Assembly (NCBI RefSeq): GCF_003325475.1
Contig: NZ_CP029495.1
Span: 4,278,001 to 4,342,000 of the forward strand
Direction of reading: 5' to 3'
Length of the DNA stretch: 64,000 bases
Origin: Chromobacterium phragmitis
GTDB lineage: Bacteria > Pseudomonadota > Gammaproteobacteria > Burkholderiales > Chromobacteriaceae
In this document: positions 25,704 to 35,477 of the stretch, piece after piece
Position numbering within the stretch: the stretch's first letter is position 1
Layout: every line of letters starts with the position of its first letter
Notes under the pieces: generated by a model
Seen by the model: only the letters and a program-made list of their open reading frames with translations
Database searches by the model: none
Told to the model about the DNA's origin: nothing
Made by a program: the position numbers and the translations under genes

Positions 25704-27407
25704 TCAGGCCGGCGCCAGCGCCGGGCTCCACCCCTGCGGAATCGCCCCCAGCAGCTTCTTGGTGTACCCGTCTTTCGGCTCGCGGTAGATCACGTCCGCA
25801 TCCGCCTGCTCCACCACCTGCCCCTTGTTCATCACCAGCACCTGGTCCGAGATGTGCTTCACCACCGCCAGATCGTGCGAAATAAACAGATAGGACAGCT
25901 TGAATTCGTCCTGCAGGTCCTGCAGCAGGTTCAGCACCTGCGCCTGCACCGACACGTCCAGCGCCGACACCGACTCGTCGCAGATCAGCACTTCCGGCTT
26001 CAACGTCAGGCAGCGCGCGATCGCGATCCGCTGCCGCTGGCCGCCGGAGAACTCGTGCGGGTACTTGGCCAGCGCCCCGGCCGGCAGCCCCACCTTGTCC
26101 AGCAGGTCTTGCGCCAGCCGGCGGCGTTGGCCGGCGTCCTGGCCGATGCCGTGCAGCTGCATCGGCTCGGTCAGGATCTGCTCCACCGTGAAGCGCGGGT
26201 TCAAGGACGCGTACGGGTTCTGGAAGATGATCTGGATCCGCTTCTTGTAGGCGTGGAACGCCTTGGCGCTCATGCCGATCAGGTCCTGGCCGTGGAACAG
26301 CGCGCGGCCCGCCGTCGCCTGGTGCAGCCGCACCAGGGTCAGACCCACCGTGGTCTTGCCGGAGCCGGACTCGCCGACGATGCCCAGGGTCTTGCCCTTG
26401 GCCAGCTGGAAGGACACGTCCTTCACCGCGTGGAACTGCCGCTTGCCGAACAGCCCTTCGCGGATGTCGAAGCTCTTGCACAGGCCCTGCACGTCCAGCA
26501 CGATCTCGTCGCCCGCCGCGTAGCCGCGCTCGCGGTGCGGCGGCTCCGCGTACGGCTCCGGCTTCAGGAAATCGTCGATCACCGCCAGCCGGGCCGGACG
26601 CCGGTCCAGGTGCGGGCGGCACGACAACAGCGCCTTGGTGTAGGCGTCCTGCGGGTTTTCGAAGATCTGCTTCACCGTGCCCTGCTCGCGGATTTCGCCG
26701 TGGCGCATCACGATCACTTCGTCGGCGAACTCGCCCACCACGCCCAGGTCGTGGGTGATGAACAGCACCGACATGCCGTGTTTCTTCTGCAGGTCGGCGA
26801 TCAGCTGCAGGATCTGCTTCTGAATCGTGACATCGAGCGCGGTGGTCGGCTCGTCGGCGATCAGCAGCTTGGGTTCGCAGGCGATGGCGATGGCGATCAT
26901 CACCCGTTGCTGCTGGCCGCCGGACAGCTCGTGCGGATAAGCCTTCACCCGCTTCTCCGGCTCCGGCAGGCCCACCTCGGCCAGCAGCGCCACCGCGCGC
27001 TTCCACGCCGCGGAGCGGCTCAGCCCGCCGTGCAGCGTCAGCGTCTCCACGATCTGCTCGCCCACCGTGAACACCGGGTTCAGCGAGCTCATCGGCTCCT
27101 GGAAGATCATCGCGATGTCCTTGCCGCGCAGCCGGCGCAGCTCGGACGCGCTCAACGCCAGCAGGTCGCGGCCGTCGAAACGCAGCTCGGACGCCGGATC
27201 GATCTCGCTCGACTGCGGCGGCAGCAGCTGCATGATGGCCATCGACGTCACCGATTTGCCGGAGCCGGACTCGCCCACCAGCGCCACCGTGCGGTGGGCC
27301 GGGATGTCGAAACTGACGCCCTTCAAGGCCTCGAAGCGGCCGCCGTCTTCCTGGCGGAAACGCACCCGCAGGTTGCGGACCGACAGCAAAGTCTTGTTGT
27401 TGCTCAT
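25704..27407 (-). CDS. yejF: Peptide ABC importer ATPase, two fused nucleotide-binding domains (YejF-like)
   Basis: Cytoplasmic ATPase of a peptide importer. The 567-residue protein contains two complete ABC domains: Walker A GESGSGKS near residue 44, signature LSGGQQQR and Walker B LLIADEP in the first, and Walker A GESGSGKT near 345, signature FSGGQRQR and Walker B VLICDES in the second. Fusion of the DppD-like and DppF-like halves in one chain is the YejF arrangement. It is the last gene of the four-gene yejABEF-type operon and is followed by a strong terminator. YejABEF imports peptides, including microcin C in E. coli; the substrate range here is inferred. Confidence 0.9.
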   Translation of the reverse strand: MSNNKTLLSVRNLRVRFRQEDGGRFEALKGVSFDIPAHRTVALVGESGSGKSVTSMAIMQLLPPQSSEIDPASELRFDGRDLLALSASELRRLRGKDIAMIFQEPMSSLNPVFTVGEQIVETLTLHGGLSRSAAWKRAVALLAEVGLPEPEKRVKAYPHELSGGQQQRVMIAIAIACEPKLLIADEPTTALDVTIQKQILQLIADLQKKHGMSVLFITHDLGVVGEFADEVIVMRHGEIREQGTVKQIFENPQDAYTKALLSCRPHLDRRPARLAVIDDFLKPEPYAEPPHRERGYAAGDEIVLDVQGLCKSFDIREGLFGKRQFHAVKDVSFQLAKGKTLGIVGESGSGKTTVGLTLVRLHQATAGRALFHGQDLIGMSAKAFHAYKKRIQIIFQNPYASLNPRFTVEQILTEPMQLHGIGQDAGQRRRLAQDLLDKVGLPAGALAKYPHEFSGGQRQRIAIARCLTLKPEVLICDESVSALDVSVQAQVLNLLQDLQDEFKLSYLFISHDLAVVKHISDQVLVMNKGQVVEQADADVIYREPKDGYTKKLLGAIPQGWSPALAPA

Positions 27408-27417
27408 GGTGTGATCC

Positions 27418-28470
27418 TCACTTTACCTTCGGGTCCAGCGCGTCGCGCAGGGAATCGGTCAGCATGCTGAATGCCGTCACCAGCAGCGACATGAACGCCA
27501 CCACCACCGCCAGTTGCCACCAATAGCCTTGCATCAGCTCCTCCGGCACCTCGGACAGCATCGAGCCCCAACTCACCTGGCGGGAATCCACGCCGAAGCC
27601 GAGGAAGGACAGGATCACCTCGTACTTGATCAGGCCCACCATCAACAGGGAGAACTGCACCAGCAGCAGGTGGGAGACATTGGGCAGGATGTGGACGAAC
27701 ATCCGGCGCGCGCTGCTGGCGCCGATGGCGTCGGCGGCCTGCACGAACTCGCGCGAGCGCAGCTTGATGAACTCCGCCCGCACCAGACGGAAGGTGCCCG
27801 GCCAACTGGTCAGCGACAGCACCAGGATCACCGTGCCCAACCCGCGGCCGGCCACCGCGGCGAAAGCCAGCAGCAACAGCATGTCCGGCATGGCGGTGAA
27901 CACGTTGTAGAACCACATCAGGAAATCATCCACCTTGCGGCCGAAGAAGCCGGCGCAGGCACCCAGCGACGCGCCGATGACCACCGACAGCAGCGCGCCG
28001 AACAAGCCGACGAACAGCGAGGTGGAGGTGCCCTTGATCACCTTGTCCAGAATGTCTCGGCCGCGGATGTCCGCGCCCAGCGGCAAGGCGTCGGCTTTCT
28101 TGACTTCCGGCGTCACGTACTTGTCGCGGTGCTTCATCGCGGCCTGGGTTTCCGCCCAGATCGGGTCCTCCTGCGGACGCAACCCGGTGCCGTCCACAGC
28201 TTGCGCCGCATGAGGGCGCGCAGCCCCGGTCTTGTGCGCCTGCTGATAAATCCAGGTAGGCGGCGCGTAGGACACCGCCACTTCATCGTTCCAGTTCCGG
28301 CCGCTCAGACCCAACCAGCTCGTCAACGCCAGCAACATGAAGGCCAGCACGATCCACAAGCAGGCAAAGCCGATTCGGTCGCGTTTCAAACGTTGCCAGC
28401 CCAGCCCCCACAGGCTGCGGGACGGGACGGCTGCCGGCGCGGCGCCGGCGGGATTCTGCAATGTCGTCAT
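27418..28470 (-). CDS. yejE: Peptide ABC importer permease (YejE-like)
   Basis: Inner-membrane permease with an N-terminal helix (about residues 35-55), a long periplasmic segment (about 60-150, including the NWNDEVAVSYAPPTW region) and a DppC-type five-helix domain bearing the EAA loop (ADAIGASSARRMFVHILPN). The 350-residue length and long first periplasmic loop match YejE. I chose the ATG at 28470, which has an AGGGGAG box at good spacing; a GTG two codons earlier is too close to it. It lies 10 bp upstream of yejF and 13 bp downstream of yejB. Confidence 0.88.
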   Translation of the reverse strand: MTTLQNPAGAAPAAVPSRSLWGLGWQRLKRDRIGFACLWIVLAFMLLALTSWLGLSGRNWNDEVAVSYAPPTWIYQQAHKTGAARPHAAQAVDGTGLRPQEDPIWAETQAAMKHRDKYVTPEVKKADALPLGADIRGRDILDKVIKGTSTSLFVGLFGALLSVVIGASLGACAGFFGRKVDDFLMWFYNVFTAMPDMLLLLAFAAVAGRGLGTVILVLSLTSWPGTFRLVRAEFIKLRSREFVQAADAIGASSARRMFVHILPNVSHLLLVQFSLLMVGLIKYEVILSFLGFGVDSRQVSWGSMLSEVPEELMQGYWWQLAVVVAFMSLLVTAFSMLTDSLRDALDPKVK

Positions 28471-28483
28471 CGTCACACTCCCC

Positions 28484-29425
28484 TTACTTCAGCTGAACGC
28501 GCGGATCGATCCACTTGTACAGGACATCCGCCAGCAGGTTGAACACCATGGCCGCGGTGGCGATGGTGATGGTGATGGCCTTGATCACCGGAAAGTCGCT
28601 CTTGTCCACCGCGTTGAGCAATTCGTTGCCCATGCCGGGAATGCCGAAGAAGCGCTCCAGCAGCATGGAGCCCAGCATCAGGAAAGGCAGCGACATGGTG
28701 ATGTTGGTGACGACGGGAATCAGCGCGTTGCGCAGCACGTGCTTGAACAGCACGCGCGGCTCGGACAGGCCCTTGGCGCGCGCGGTGCGCACGTAATCGT
28801 GATTCAGCTCTTCCACCACGAAGCTGCGATAGAAGCGCACGCTGGGCGCCAGCGCCACCAGAATGCCCAGGAGAAGCGGCAGCGGCAGATAGACCAGCAG
28901 GTTGGTGGCCAGGCTGCCGTCGTCCCAGCCCATCACCGGAAACAGGTCCATCGCGAACGCCAGCTGGTATTGGCCGACGATGATGTAGACCAGCGAGCTC
29001 ACCGACATCGCCACCGTGCAGATCATGGTGACCAGGCGGTCGGTCAGCGTGCCGCGGAAATAAGCGACGGCGACGGCGATGGGCAGCGCGGTCAGCAGCT
29101 CAAGCACCAGCAGGCTGCCAGCCAGCGTCAGCGACGGGCCGACGCGGTTGGCCAGCGTGCCGGCCACCGATTGCTGGGTCGCCCAGGAGTTGCCGAAGTC
29201 ATAGGTCAGCACCTGCTTGACGAACAGCAGGAATTGCTCCGGCAGGCTCTTGTCCAGGCCCAGCTGGACGCGGATATTGGCCAGCATCTCGGGCGTGAGG
29301 CGCTTGCCTTCAAGAATGAAGGTAGGGTCGCCGCCCACCCAGTTGAACAGCACGAACACCAGCAGCATGACGCCCAGCATGGTGGGGATCATCTGCCAGA
29401 GCCGGCGTACGATGAATGCGAACAT
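28484..29425 (-). CDS. yejB: Peptide ABC importer permease (YejB-like)
   Basis: Inner-membrane DppB-type permease starting MFAFIVRRLWQMIPTMLGVMLLVF. It has six predicted transmembrane helices and the conserved EAA loop (RTARAKGLSEPRVLFKHVLRNALIPV). The 313 residues are shorter than E. coli YejB (364) but the domain looks complete. An AAGGGA box lies upstream of the ATG. It pairs with the YejE-like permease, and its order between the binding protein and YejE matches yejABEF. Confidence 0.88.
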   Translation of the reverse strand: MFAFIVRRLWQMIPTMLGVMLLVFVLFNWVGGDPTFILEGKRLTPEMLANIRVQLGLDKSLPEQFLLFVKQVLTYDFGNSWATQQSVAGTLANRVGPSLTLAGSLLVLELLTALPIAVAVAYFRGTLTDRLVTMICTVAMSVSSLVYIIVGQYQLAFAMDLFPVMGWDDGSLATNLLVYLPLPLLLGILVALAPSVRFYRSFVVEELNHDYVRTARAKGLSEPRVLFKHVLRNALIPVVTNITMSLPFLMLGSMLLERFFGIPGMGNELLNAVDKSDFPVIKAITITIATAAMVFNLLADVLYKWIDPRVQLK

Positions 29426-29479
29426 GTTTTATTCCCTTGCGCCGGCGACAATAGCCGGCGGAGTCTGGCTGGATAGGAT

Positions 29480-31270
29480 TCAGTTCCGATTGACGTCGAC
29501 GTAGCGCCAGAAGCCGCCGATGGAAGATATCGGGTGGCGCTTGAAGCCGATCACGTAGGGCTGGGTCAGCTCGTTGTACATCCGGGTGACGCCCAGCACC
29601 ACCGGCTGGTAGGCGGCGACGACGCGGTTCATCTGCTCGAACTTGGCTTCCCGTTCCGGCCCCACCGGCAACAGCCGCGACGCTTCGAAGGCGCGGTCGA
29701 ACTCCGGCCGGCTGAACGCGGGCAGGTTGCTGCCGCTTTCTATGCTCTTGGACCACAGCTCTACCATGCTGTCGTCGCCATCCGGCATCGATGCGGTTCC
29801 GCCCAGGCTCCACATCTGCAGCTTGTGGGCATAAGCGCTCTTCAGATTCTCGTTCCATTTGGCCACTTTGAACTGCACCCGGATATGCAGGCTGTCGAAA
29901 GCTTTCTGCCAGATTTGATTGAGAATTTTGTCCAGCGCGGACGGCTGGGTCGCCTGAATAATCTGCAACGGCTTGCCGTCCGGCAAAGTACGGTAGCCGT
30001 CCGGCCCTATCTTGTAGCCGAACTGGTCCAGCAAGGCGTTGCCCAATGCCGGATCGTACGGCATCTGGCCATTGAAGCCGGGGCTGGAGCCGGGCATGCC
30101 CTGAGTGACGAAGCCCTTCATCGGCACCGCCTGGTTGGCGTAATACAAGGGAATCACTTCTTTTTGCACCGGATAGGCCAGCGCGATGGCGCGGCGCAGC
30201 GCGATCTTGTCCTTGCTGTAGCCGCCCACCACCGGATCCAGCATGTTGAAGTAGGCATAGGTGACATCCAGAGCCTGGGTGCGCGAGTGCTGGATGCCGC
30301 GCTTGACCAGCGCCGGGCTGAGCTCGGTTTCGCCCGCCTCATTGATGTGCAAGGCCGTCTTCACCGCCGACTTGGGCAGGACCACCCAATCCAGCTGGCG
30401 GTTGAGGAAAGACAGCCAGCGCGGCTGCTCTTCCTCGATCACTCGGATTTCCACCCGCCCCACCACCGGCAACGTCTTGCCCGCCAGCGCCTTGGCGATC
30501 TTCTGGTCCTCCGGGTTGTCGCCCGGCTCGCCGTCGAACACCACCTTGCGGTAATTGGGATTGGCCGCCAGCACGATCTTGTTGCCCTGCTTCCACTCCT
30601 TCAGCATGAAGGGACCGGTGCCCACCGGATGGGACATGGTGTCCTTGCGGTAAGCCTCGATCACCTCGCGCGACACCGCGCCGAACTGCTTGGCCGCAAG
30701 CGTGTAATTGAAAATGTAATTCGGCTTTTTCAGCGTCAGCCGGAGGGTGTAGCGGTCCAGCACCTGGATGCCGGGAATGGGGCTGTCGTAGTCGAACTTG
30801 CCGCGCTTGCTCGCGCGCTTGCCCGCCTCCTCCAGACCGACGATCCAGTCGGTCATCATATTGGACACCGGGGAGTTGACCACCGGGTCGGCGTAGCGTT
30901 TGAAGCTGTAGGCGTAATCGGCGGCAGTCAGCTCGCGCTTTTTGCCCTTGAACACGGGATCGTCGGCAAAGTAGATGCCGGGTTTGACCCTGACCGTGTA
31001 CACCGTGCCGTCCGGAGAGATTTCCGGCATCGCCTCCACGGTATTGGGCTTGATCTTCAGCGGTCGCGCCAGATAGTCGTATTTCAGCAGCGGCTCGAAA
31101 ATATTCTCGATAACCCCTATCGAATATACGTCGTTGACCTTGCCGGGGTCGAAACCGGTTTCCGGCGCAGAGATCGATACCCGGAGCACTTTGTTAGAGT
31201 CGGCTGCGTGAGCGGACAGCGCGAGCGAGCCGCCCAATGCCAGCATGGGCAGCCATTTCAGGTGCGTCAT
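29480..31270 (-). CDS. yejA: Peptide ABC importer periplasmic binding protein (YejA-like, SBP family 5)
   Basis: The 596-residue protein has a signal peptide (MTHLKWLPMLALGGSLALSAHA) and a family 5 solute-binding domain (VLRVSISAPETGFDPGKVND, PNTVEAMPEISPDGTVYTVRVKPGIYFADDP, VGTGPFMLKEWKQGNKIVL). It delivers oligopeptides to the membrane complex. The ATG at 31270 follows GAAGGAG and precedes the signal peptide, so the 43-codon upstream extension is rejected. It opens the operon; the 178 bp upstream should hold the promoter. Confidence 0.9.
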   Translation of the reverse strand: MTHLKWLPMLALGGSLALSAHAADSNKVLRVSISAPETGFDPGKVNDVYSIGVIENIFEPLLKYDYLARPLKIKPNTVEAMPEISPDGTVYTVRVKPGIYFADDPVFKGKKRELTAADYAYSFKRYADPVVNSPVSNMMTDWIVGLEEAGKRASKRGKFDYDSPIPGIQVLDRYTLRLTLKKPNYIFNYTLAAKQFGAVSREVIEAYRKDTMSHPVGTGPFMLKEWKQGNKIVLAANPNYRKVVFDGEPGDNPEDQKIAKALAGKTLPVVGRVEIRVIEEEQPRWLSFLNRQLDWVVLPKSAVKTALHINEAGETELSPALVKRGIQHSRTQALDVTYAYFNMLDPVVGGYSKDKIALRRAIALAYPVQKEVIPLYYANQAVPMKGFVTQGMPGSSPGFNGQMPYDPALGNALLDQFGYKIGPDGYRTLPDGKPLQIIQATQPSALDKILNQIWQKAFDSLHIRVQFKVAKWNENLKSAYAHKLQMWSLGGTASMPDGDDSMVELWSKSIESGSNLPAFSRPEFDRAFEASRLLPVGPEREAKFEQMNRVVAAYQPVVLGVTRMYNELTQPYVIGFKRHPISSIGGFWRYVDVNRN

Positions 31271-31448
31271 CTTGATTTGTTCTCCTTCGTAGCGCGCGGC
31301 CTTGGCGGCCGGCTTATTCTTTGCCCCTGTCATCGCCGACTGCCTCAGCCATGACAAGCGCGAATGAATGTAAAGCCAATTCGCTACGCGGATCAACAAA
31401 AAAATATCAAGATGGCATCAGGAAAATTCAATTAAGGACTTGGATGCA

Positions 31449-32285
31449 TCATGTCGCGCCGCGGCAAGCGCCGTCGTACCAACGCTGGGGCAGGAAACGA
31501 CGCAGGAACCAGAACAGCTTGGTGGGAAAGGTGACCCGGTAGCGGGCGCGGGGGCGGGGGCGGGTGGCCGCCCGCCACACGGCCTCGGCCACCGCCGTCG
31601 CCGGCAGCGTGAACGGCGCGGCATGGCCTTCCTTCTTCAGCCTCTCCAGCTGTTTCTGATAATTGTCGCGGTGGACGCTGCCGTCTATGTCCACGTTCTT
31701 CAAGAAACGCGCCAGCGCGTTGGGGCGGAAGCGGCTTTCGATCGGTCCCGGCTCCACCAGCGCCACGTGGATGCCGGTGCCGTGCAGCTCGTGCCGCAAA
31801 GTGTCGCACAAGCCTTCCATCGCGAACTTGCTGGCGTTGTAGGCGCCGCGCCAGCGCATCGCGGCGAAGCCGAGGATGGAGCTGTTGAACACGATGCGGC
31901 CATGGCCCTGCGCGCGCATCGTCTTCATCACCGCGTTGGTCAGCTCCCACGGGCCGAACAAATTGGTCTCGAACTGCTCGCGCATCGCCTGGCGCGAGAT
32001 ATCCTCCACCGCGCCCGGCTGGCCGAAGCCCGCATTGTTGAACAAGGCGTCGAGCGTGCCGCCGGTCCGCGCCAATACCTCGTCCAGCGCCGAGCGGATC
32101 GAGCCGGTGTCGTCCACATCCAGCCGCAGGCTGTCGAAACCCTCCGCGCGCAAGCGCTCCACATCCTCCTGCCGGCGGCAGCTGGCGAACACCCGCCAGC
32201 CCCGGTCCCGGAACCACTTGGCGGTGTGATAGCCGATGCCGCTGGAGCAGCCTGTGATCAAGATGGAGCGGGCGGAGTCGGTCAT
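31449..32285 (-). CDS. Short-chain dehydrogenase/reductase
   Basis: A classical SDR of 278 residues. It has the Rossmann glycine motif TGCSSGIG (about residues 11-18), NNAGFG (about 87-92) and the catalytic Ser with YNASK (Tyr and Lys at about 152-156), followed by VEPGPIESRF. It reduces or oxidises a hydroxyl or carbonyl group using NAD(P)H; the substrate is unknown. The hydrophobic C-terminal LFWFLRRFLPQRWYD could associate with membrane. It is monocistronic, divergent from xseB. Confidence 0.85.
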   Translation of the reverse strand: MTDSARSILITGCSSGIGYHTAKWFRDRGWRVFASCRRQEDVERLRAEGFDSLRLDVDDTGSIRSALDEVLARTGGTLDALFNNAGFGQPGAVEDISRQAMREQFETNLFGPWELTNAVMKTMRAQGHGRIVFNSSILGFAAMRWRGAYNASKFAMEGLCDTLRHELHGTGIHVALVEPGPIESRFRPNALARFLKNVDIDGSVHRDNYQKQLERLKKEGHAAPFTLPATAVAEAVWRAATRPRPRARYRVTFPTKLFWFLRRFLPQRWYDGACRGAT

Positions 32286-32436
32286 GGAGGGCCTCGGGCG
32301 GAAAAGTGAGTCGACACCCTACACCAATCCCCGCGGCGCCGAAACCGGCCGCCTGGCAAACATCGTCCCGCGGCACTGTCGTTTTGCCGCGGAATTGGAC
32401 TAGAATGTCGGCCTGACACGCACGAGGAATACCGCC

Positions 32437-32670
32437 ATGGCAAAAGCCGCCAAAGCGCCGGCCAGCTTCGAAACCGCGCTGGCCCAGCTGGAGGACATCA
32501 TCCAGGCGATGGACAGCGGGGACATGCCGCTGGAGAGCGCCCTCGCCTCTTACAAGCAAGGCACCGAATTGATCAAGTTCTGCCAAGGCAAGCTGGCCGA
32601 CGCGGAACAGCAGCTGAAGATTCTGGAAAACAATGAACTGAAAGCGCTGGATCTGCCCAATGGCCAATGA
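32437..32670 (+). CDS. xseB: Exodeoxyribonuclease VII small subunit
   Basis: The 77-residue protein has the XseB signature: FETALAQLEDIIQAMDSGDMPLESALASYKQG, followed by the second helix LIKFCQGKLADAEQQLKIL. It pairs with XseA, encoded elsewhere, to degrade single-stranded DNA into oligonucleotides. A GAGGA box precedes the ATG. Its last 11 bases overlap ispA, giving the widespread xseB-ispA-dxs order. A TAGAAT box at about 32401 is a possible -10. Confidence 0.94.
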   Translation: MAKAAKAPASFETALAQLEDIIQAMDSGDMPLESALASYKQGTELIKFCQGKLADAEQQLKILENNELKALDLPNGQ

Positions 32671-33556
32671 AACCTTCATCGGCTGGATGACCGCCATCCA
32701 GCAATACATGGAAACCGCGCTGGAGAGGCTGCTGCCGTCCGCCGACTACGCGCCGCAAAAGCTGCATGAGGCCATGCGCTACGCGACGCTGGAAGGCGGC
32801 AAGCGCGTGCGCCCGCTGCTGGTTTTCGCCGCTGGAGAGCTGGTGGGCGCGGAACGCGATAACCTGGCCCGCGCCGGCGCGGCGGTGGAAATGATCCACG
32901 CCTACTCGCTGGTGCACGACGACATGCCCTGCATGGACAACGACGTGCTGCGCCGCGGCAAACCCACCTGTCACGTGGCCTATGACGAAGCCACCGCGCT
33001 GCTAGTCGGCGACGCGCTGCAAACTCGCGCCTTCGAACTGGTCGCCCAGCCCATGCCCGGCATCGCGCCGGCCAGCCAGCTGGAAATGGCGCGCGCGCTG
33101 GCCCACGCGGCCGGCCACGCCGGCATGGCCGGCGGCCAGGCGATCGACCTGGCCAGCGTCGGCCAGCCGCTGACGCCGCCGGAGCTTGAATTCATGCACA
33201 TGCTGAAAACCGGCGCGCTGATCCGCGCCTCGGTGCTGATGGGCGCGATGGCCGGCGACGAACTGTCCGCCGCGGAAAAAGAGCGCCTCGACGTTTTCGC
33301 CAAACGCATCGGCCTGGCCTTCCAGGTGGTGGACGACATCCTGGACTGCGAAGCGGACACCGCCACGCTGGGCAAGACCGCCGGCAAGGACGCCGCCAAC
33401 GACAAGCCCACCTACGTCAGCCTGCTGGGCCTCGCCGAAGCCAAACGGATGGCCAAGGATTTGCACGACCAGGCCTTCGCCGCGCTGGAGGGCTTCGGCC
33501 CGCGCGCGGAGCGCCTGAAACAACTGGCCGACTACATCGTCGCCCGCTCGTTTTGA
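32660..33556 (+). CDS. ispA: Farnesyl diphosphate synthase
   Basis: Isoprenyl diphosphate synthase of the short-chain FPP class that condenses IPP with DMAPP and GPP. The two Asp-rich motifs are DDMPCMDND (about residues 93-101) and DDILD (about 228-232), with GGKRVRPLL near the N-terminus. The two-residue insertion in the first motif is typical of bacterial IspA. The length is 298 residues. It overlaps xseB by 11 bases and lies 68 bp upstream of dxs, so precursor supply and chain elongation genes are linked. Confidence 0.95.
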   Translation: MANETFIGWMTAIQQYMETALERLLPSADYAPQKLHEAMRYATLEGGKRVRPLLVFAAGELVGAERDNLARAGAAVEMIHAYSLVHDDMPCMDNDVLRRGKPTCHVAYDEATALLVGDALQTRAFELVAQPMPGIAPASQLEMARALAHAAGHAGMAGGQAIDLASVGQPLTPPELEFMHMLKTGALIRASVLMGAMAGDELSAAEKERLDVFAKRIGLAFQVVDDILDCEADTATLGKTAGKDAANDKPTYVSLLGLAEAKRMAKDLHDQAFAALEGFGPRAERLKQLADYIVARSF

Positions 33557-33624
33557 ACCGCTCGTAAAGAAACCATCAGGGCGGACCACCGCCCGGCGAG
33601 CCCTCTGACTGCAGACTCACAACA

Positions 33625-35475
33625 ATGTATCCTCTGCTTGAAACCATAAACAGCCCTGCCGACCTGCGGCAGCTGACCCGCGCCCAGCTGCCGCAGCTGG
33701 CGCGCGAACTGCGCGAGTTCCTGGTGGAGACGGTCAGCAAGACCGGCGGCCACTTCGCGTCCAACCTGGGCAGCATCGAGCTCACCATCGCCCTGCACTA
33801 CGTGTTCGACACCCCGCATGACCGCCTGGTGTGGGACGTGGGCCACCAGACCTACCCTCACAAGATATTGACCGGCCGCCGCGAGCAAATGGGCAGCATG
33901 CGCCAGCACGGCGGCTTGGCGGGCTTCCCCAAGCGCGAAGAGTCGGAATACGACACCTTCGGCGTCGGCCACTCCTCCACCTCCATCGGCGCGGCGCTGG
34001 GCATGGCGGTGGCGGCCAAGACGCTGGGCATAGACCGCAAGAGCGTGGCCATCATCGGCGACGGCGCGATGACCGCCGGCCAGGCCTTCGAGGCACTGAA
34101 CAACGCCGGCGCGATGGACACCGACCTGCTGGTGGTCCTCAACGACAACGACATGTCGATCTCGCCCAACGTCGGCGCGCTGAACAACTACCTGGCCAAG
34201 CTGATGTCCGGGCGCTTCTACGCCGCGATGCGCGAAGGCTCCAGCAAGGTGCTGGGCATCGCCCCGCCGCTGAAGGAGATCGCCAGCAAGGTGGAGGAGC
34301 ACGTCAAGGGCTTCTTCACGCCAGGCACCTTGTTCGAGGAATTCGGCTTCAACTACATCGGCCCGATCGACGGCCACGACGTGGACGTGCTGGTGGACAC
34401 GCTGAAGAACATCCGCAGCCTGAAGGGCCCGCAGTTCCTGCACATCGTCACCAAAAAGGGCCAAGGCTACAAGCTGGCCGAGAACGATCCGGTCAAATAC
34501 CACGGCGTCACCAAGTTCGATCCGGCCAACGGCCTCGCCAGCGGCAAGGGCGGCGCCGGCAAGCCGCAGTACACCCAGGTGTTCGGCGATTGGCTGTGCG
34601 ACATGGCCAAGCTGGACAAGCGCCTGGTCGGCATCACGCCGGCCATGCGCGAAGGCTCGGGCATGGTGCGCTTCGAGAAGGAGCACCCGGACCGCTACTA
34701 CGACGTGGCCATCGCCGAACAGCACGCGGTCACCTTCGCCGGCGGCATGGCCTGCGACGGCCTGAAGCCGGTGGTGGCGATCTACTCCACCTTCCTGCAG
34801 CGCGGCTACGACCAGCTGATCCACGACGTGGCGCTGCAGAACCTGCCGGTGATGTTCGCGCTGGACCGCGCCGGCCTGGTCGGCGCCGACGGCCCCACCC
34901 ACGCCGGCGCCTTCGATCTCAGCTACCTGCGCTGCATTCCCAACATGACGGTGATCGCCCCGTCGGACGAAAACGAGTGCCGCCAGCTGCTGTACACCGC
35001 TTTCCAGCTGGATACGCCGAGCGCCGTCCGCTACCCGCGCGGCACCGGCCCCGGCGCGGAAATCCGGCAGCAGATGGAAGCCCTGCCCATCGGCAAGGGC
35101 GTGGTCCGCCGCCAGGGCAAGAAGATCGCCATCCTGGCCTTCGGCAGCATGCTGCACCCCGCCCTCGCCGCCGGGGAGCCGCTGGACGCCACCGTCGCCG
35201 ACATGCGCTTCGTCAAACCGCTGGACGCGGAACTGATCCGCCAATTGGCCGAAAGCCATGAGCTGATCGTCACCGTGGAAGAGAACGTGGTGATGGGCGG
35301 CGCCGGCTCCGGCTGCGGCGAGGCGCTGCAGGCGATGGGCATCGCCGTGCCGACGCTGCACCTGGGCCTGCCTGACGATTACGTCGAACACGGCGACCCG
35401 GCCTTGCTGCTGTCGCTGTGCGGCCTGGACGCCGCCGGCATCGAGAAGAGCGTGCGCGAGCGGCTGGCCGGCTGA
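33625..35475 (+). CDS. dxs: 1-deoxy-D-xylulose-5-phosphate synthase
   Basis: Thiamine-diphosphate enzyme catalysing the first step of the MEP isoprenoid pathway from pyruvate and glyceraldehyde 3-phosphate. It has the transketolase-like architecture: VWDVGHQTYPHKI (about residues 71-83), the ThDP motif GDGAMTAGQAFEALNNAG (about 145-162), the central pyrimidine-domain IAEQHAVTFAGGMA (catalytic Glu) and DGPTHAG. The length is 616 residues, as expected. It is third in the xseB-ispA-dxs set, followed two bases later by a channel-like gene. Confidence 0.97.
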   Translation: MYPLLETINSPADLRQLTRAQLPQLARELREFLVETVSKTGGHFASNLGSIELTIALHYVFDTPHDRLVWDVGHQTYPHKILTGRREQMGSMRQHGGLAGFPKREESEYDTFGVGHSSTSIGAALGMAVAAKTLGIDRKSVAIIGDGAMTAGQAFEALNNAGAMDTDLLVVLNDNDMSISPNVGALNNYLAKLMSGRFYAAMREGSSKVLGIAPPLKEIASKVEEHVKGFFTPGTLFEEFGFNYIGPIDGHDVDVLVDTLKNIRSLKGPQFLHIVTKKGQGYKLAENDPVKYHGVTKFDPANGLASGKGGAGKPQYTQVFGDWLCDMAKLDKRLVGITPAMREGSGMVRFEKEHPDRYYDVAIAEQHAVTFAGGMACDGLKPVVAIYSTFLQRGYDQLIHDVALQNLPVMFALDRAGLVGADGPTHAGAFDLSYLRCIPNMTVIAPSDENECRQLLYTAFQLDTPSAVRYPRGTGPGAEIRQQMEALPIGKGVVRRQGKKIAILAFGSMLHPALAAGEPLDATVADMRFVKPLDAELIRQLAESHELIVTVEENVVMGGAGSGCGEALQAMGIAVPTLHLGLPDDYVEHGDPALLLSLCGLDAAGIEKSVRERLAG

Positions 35476-35477
35476 AC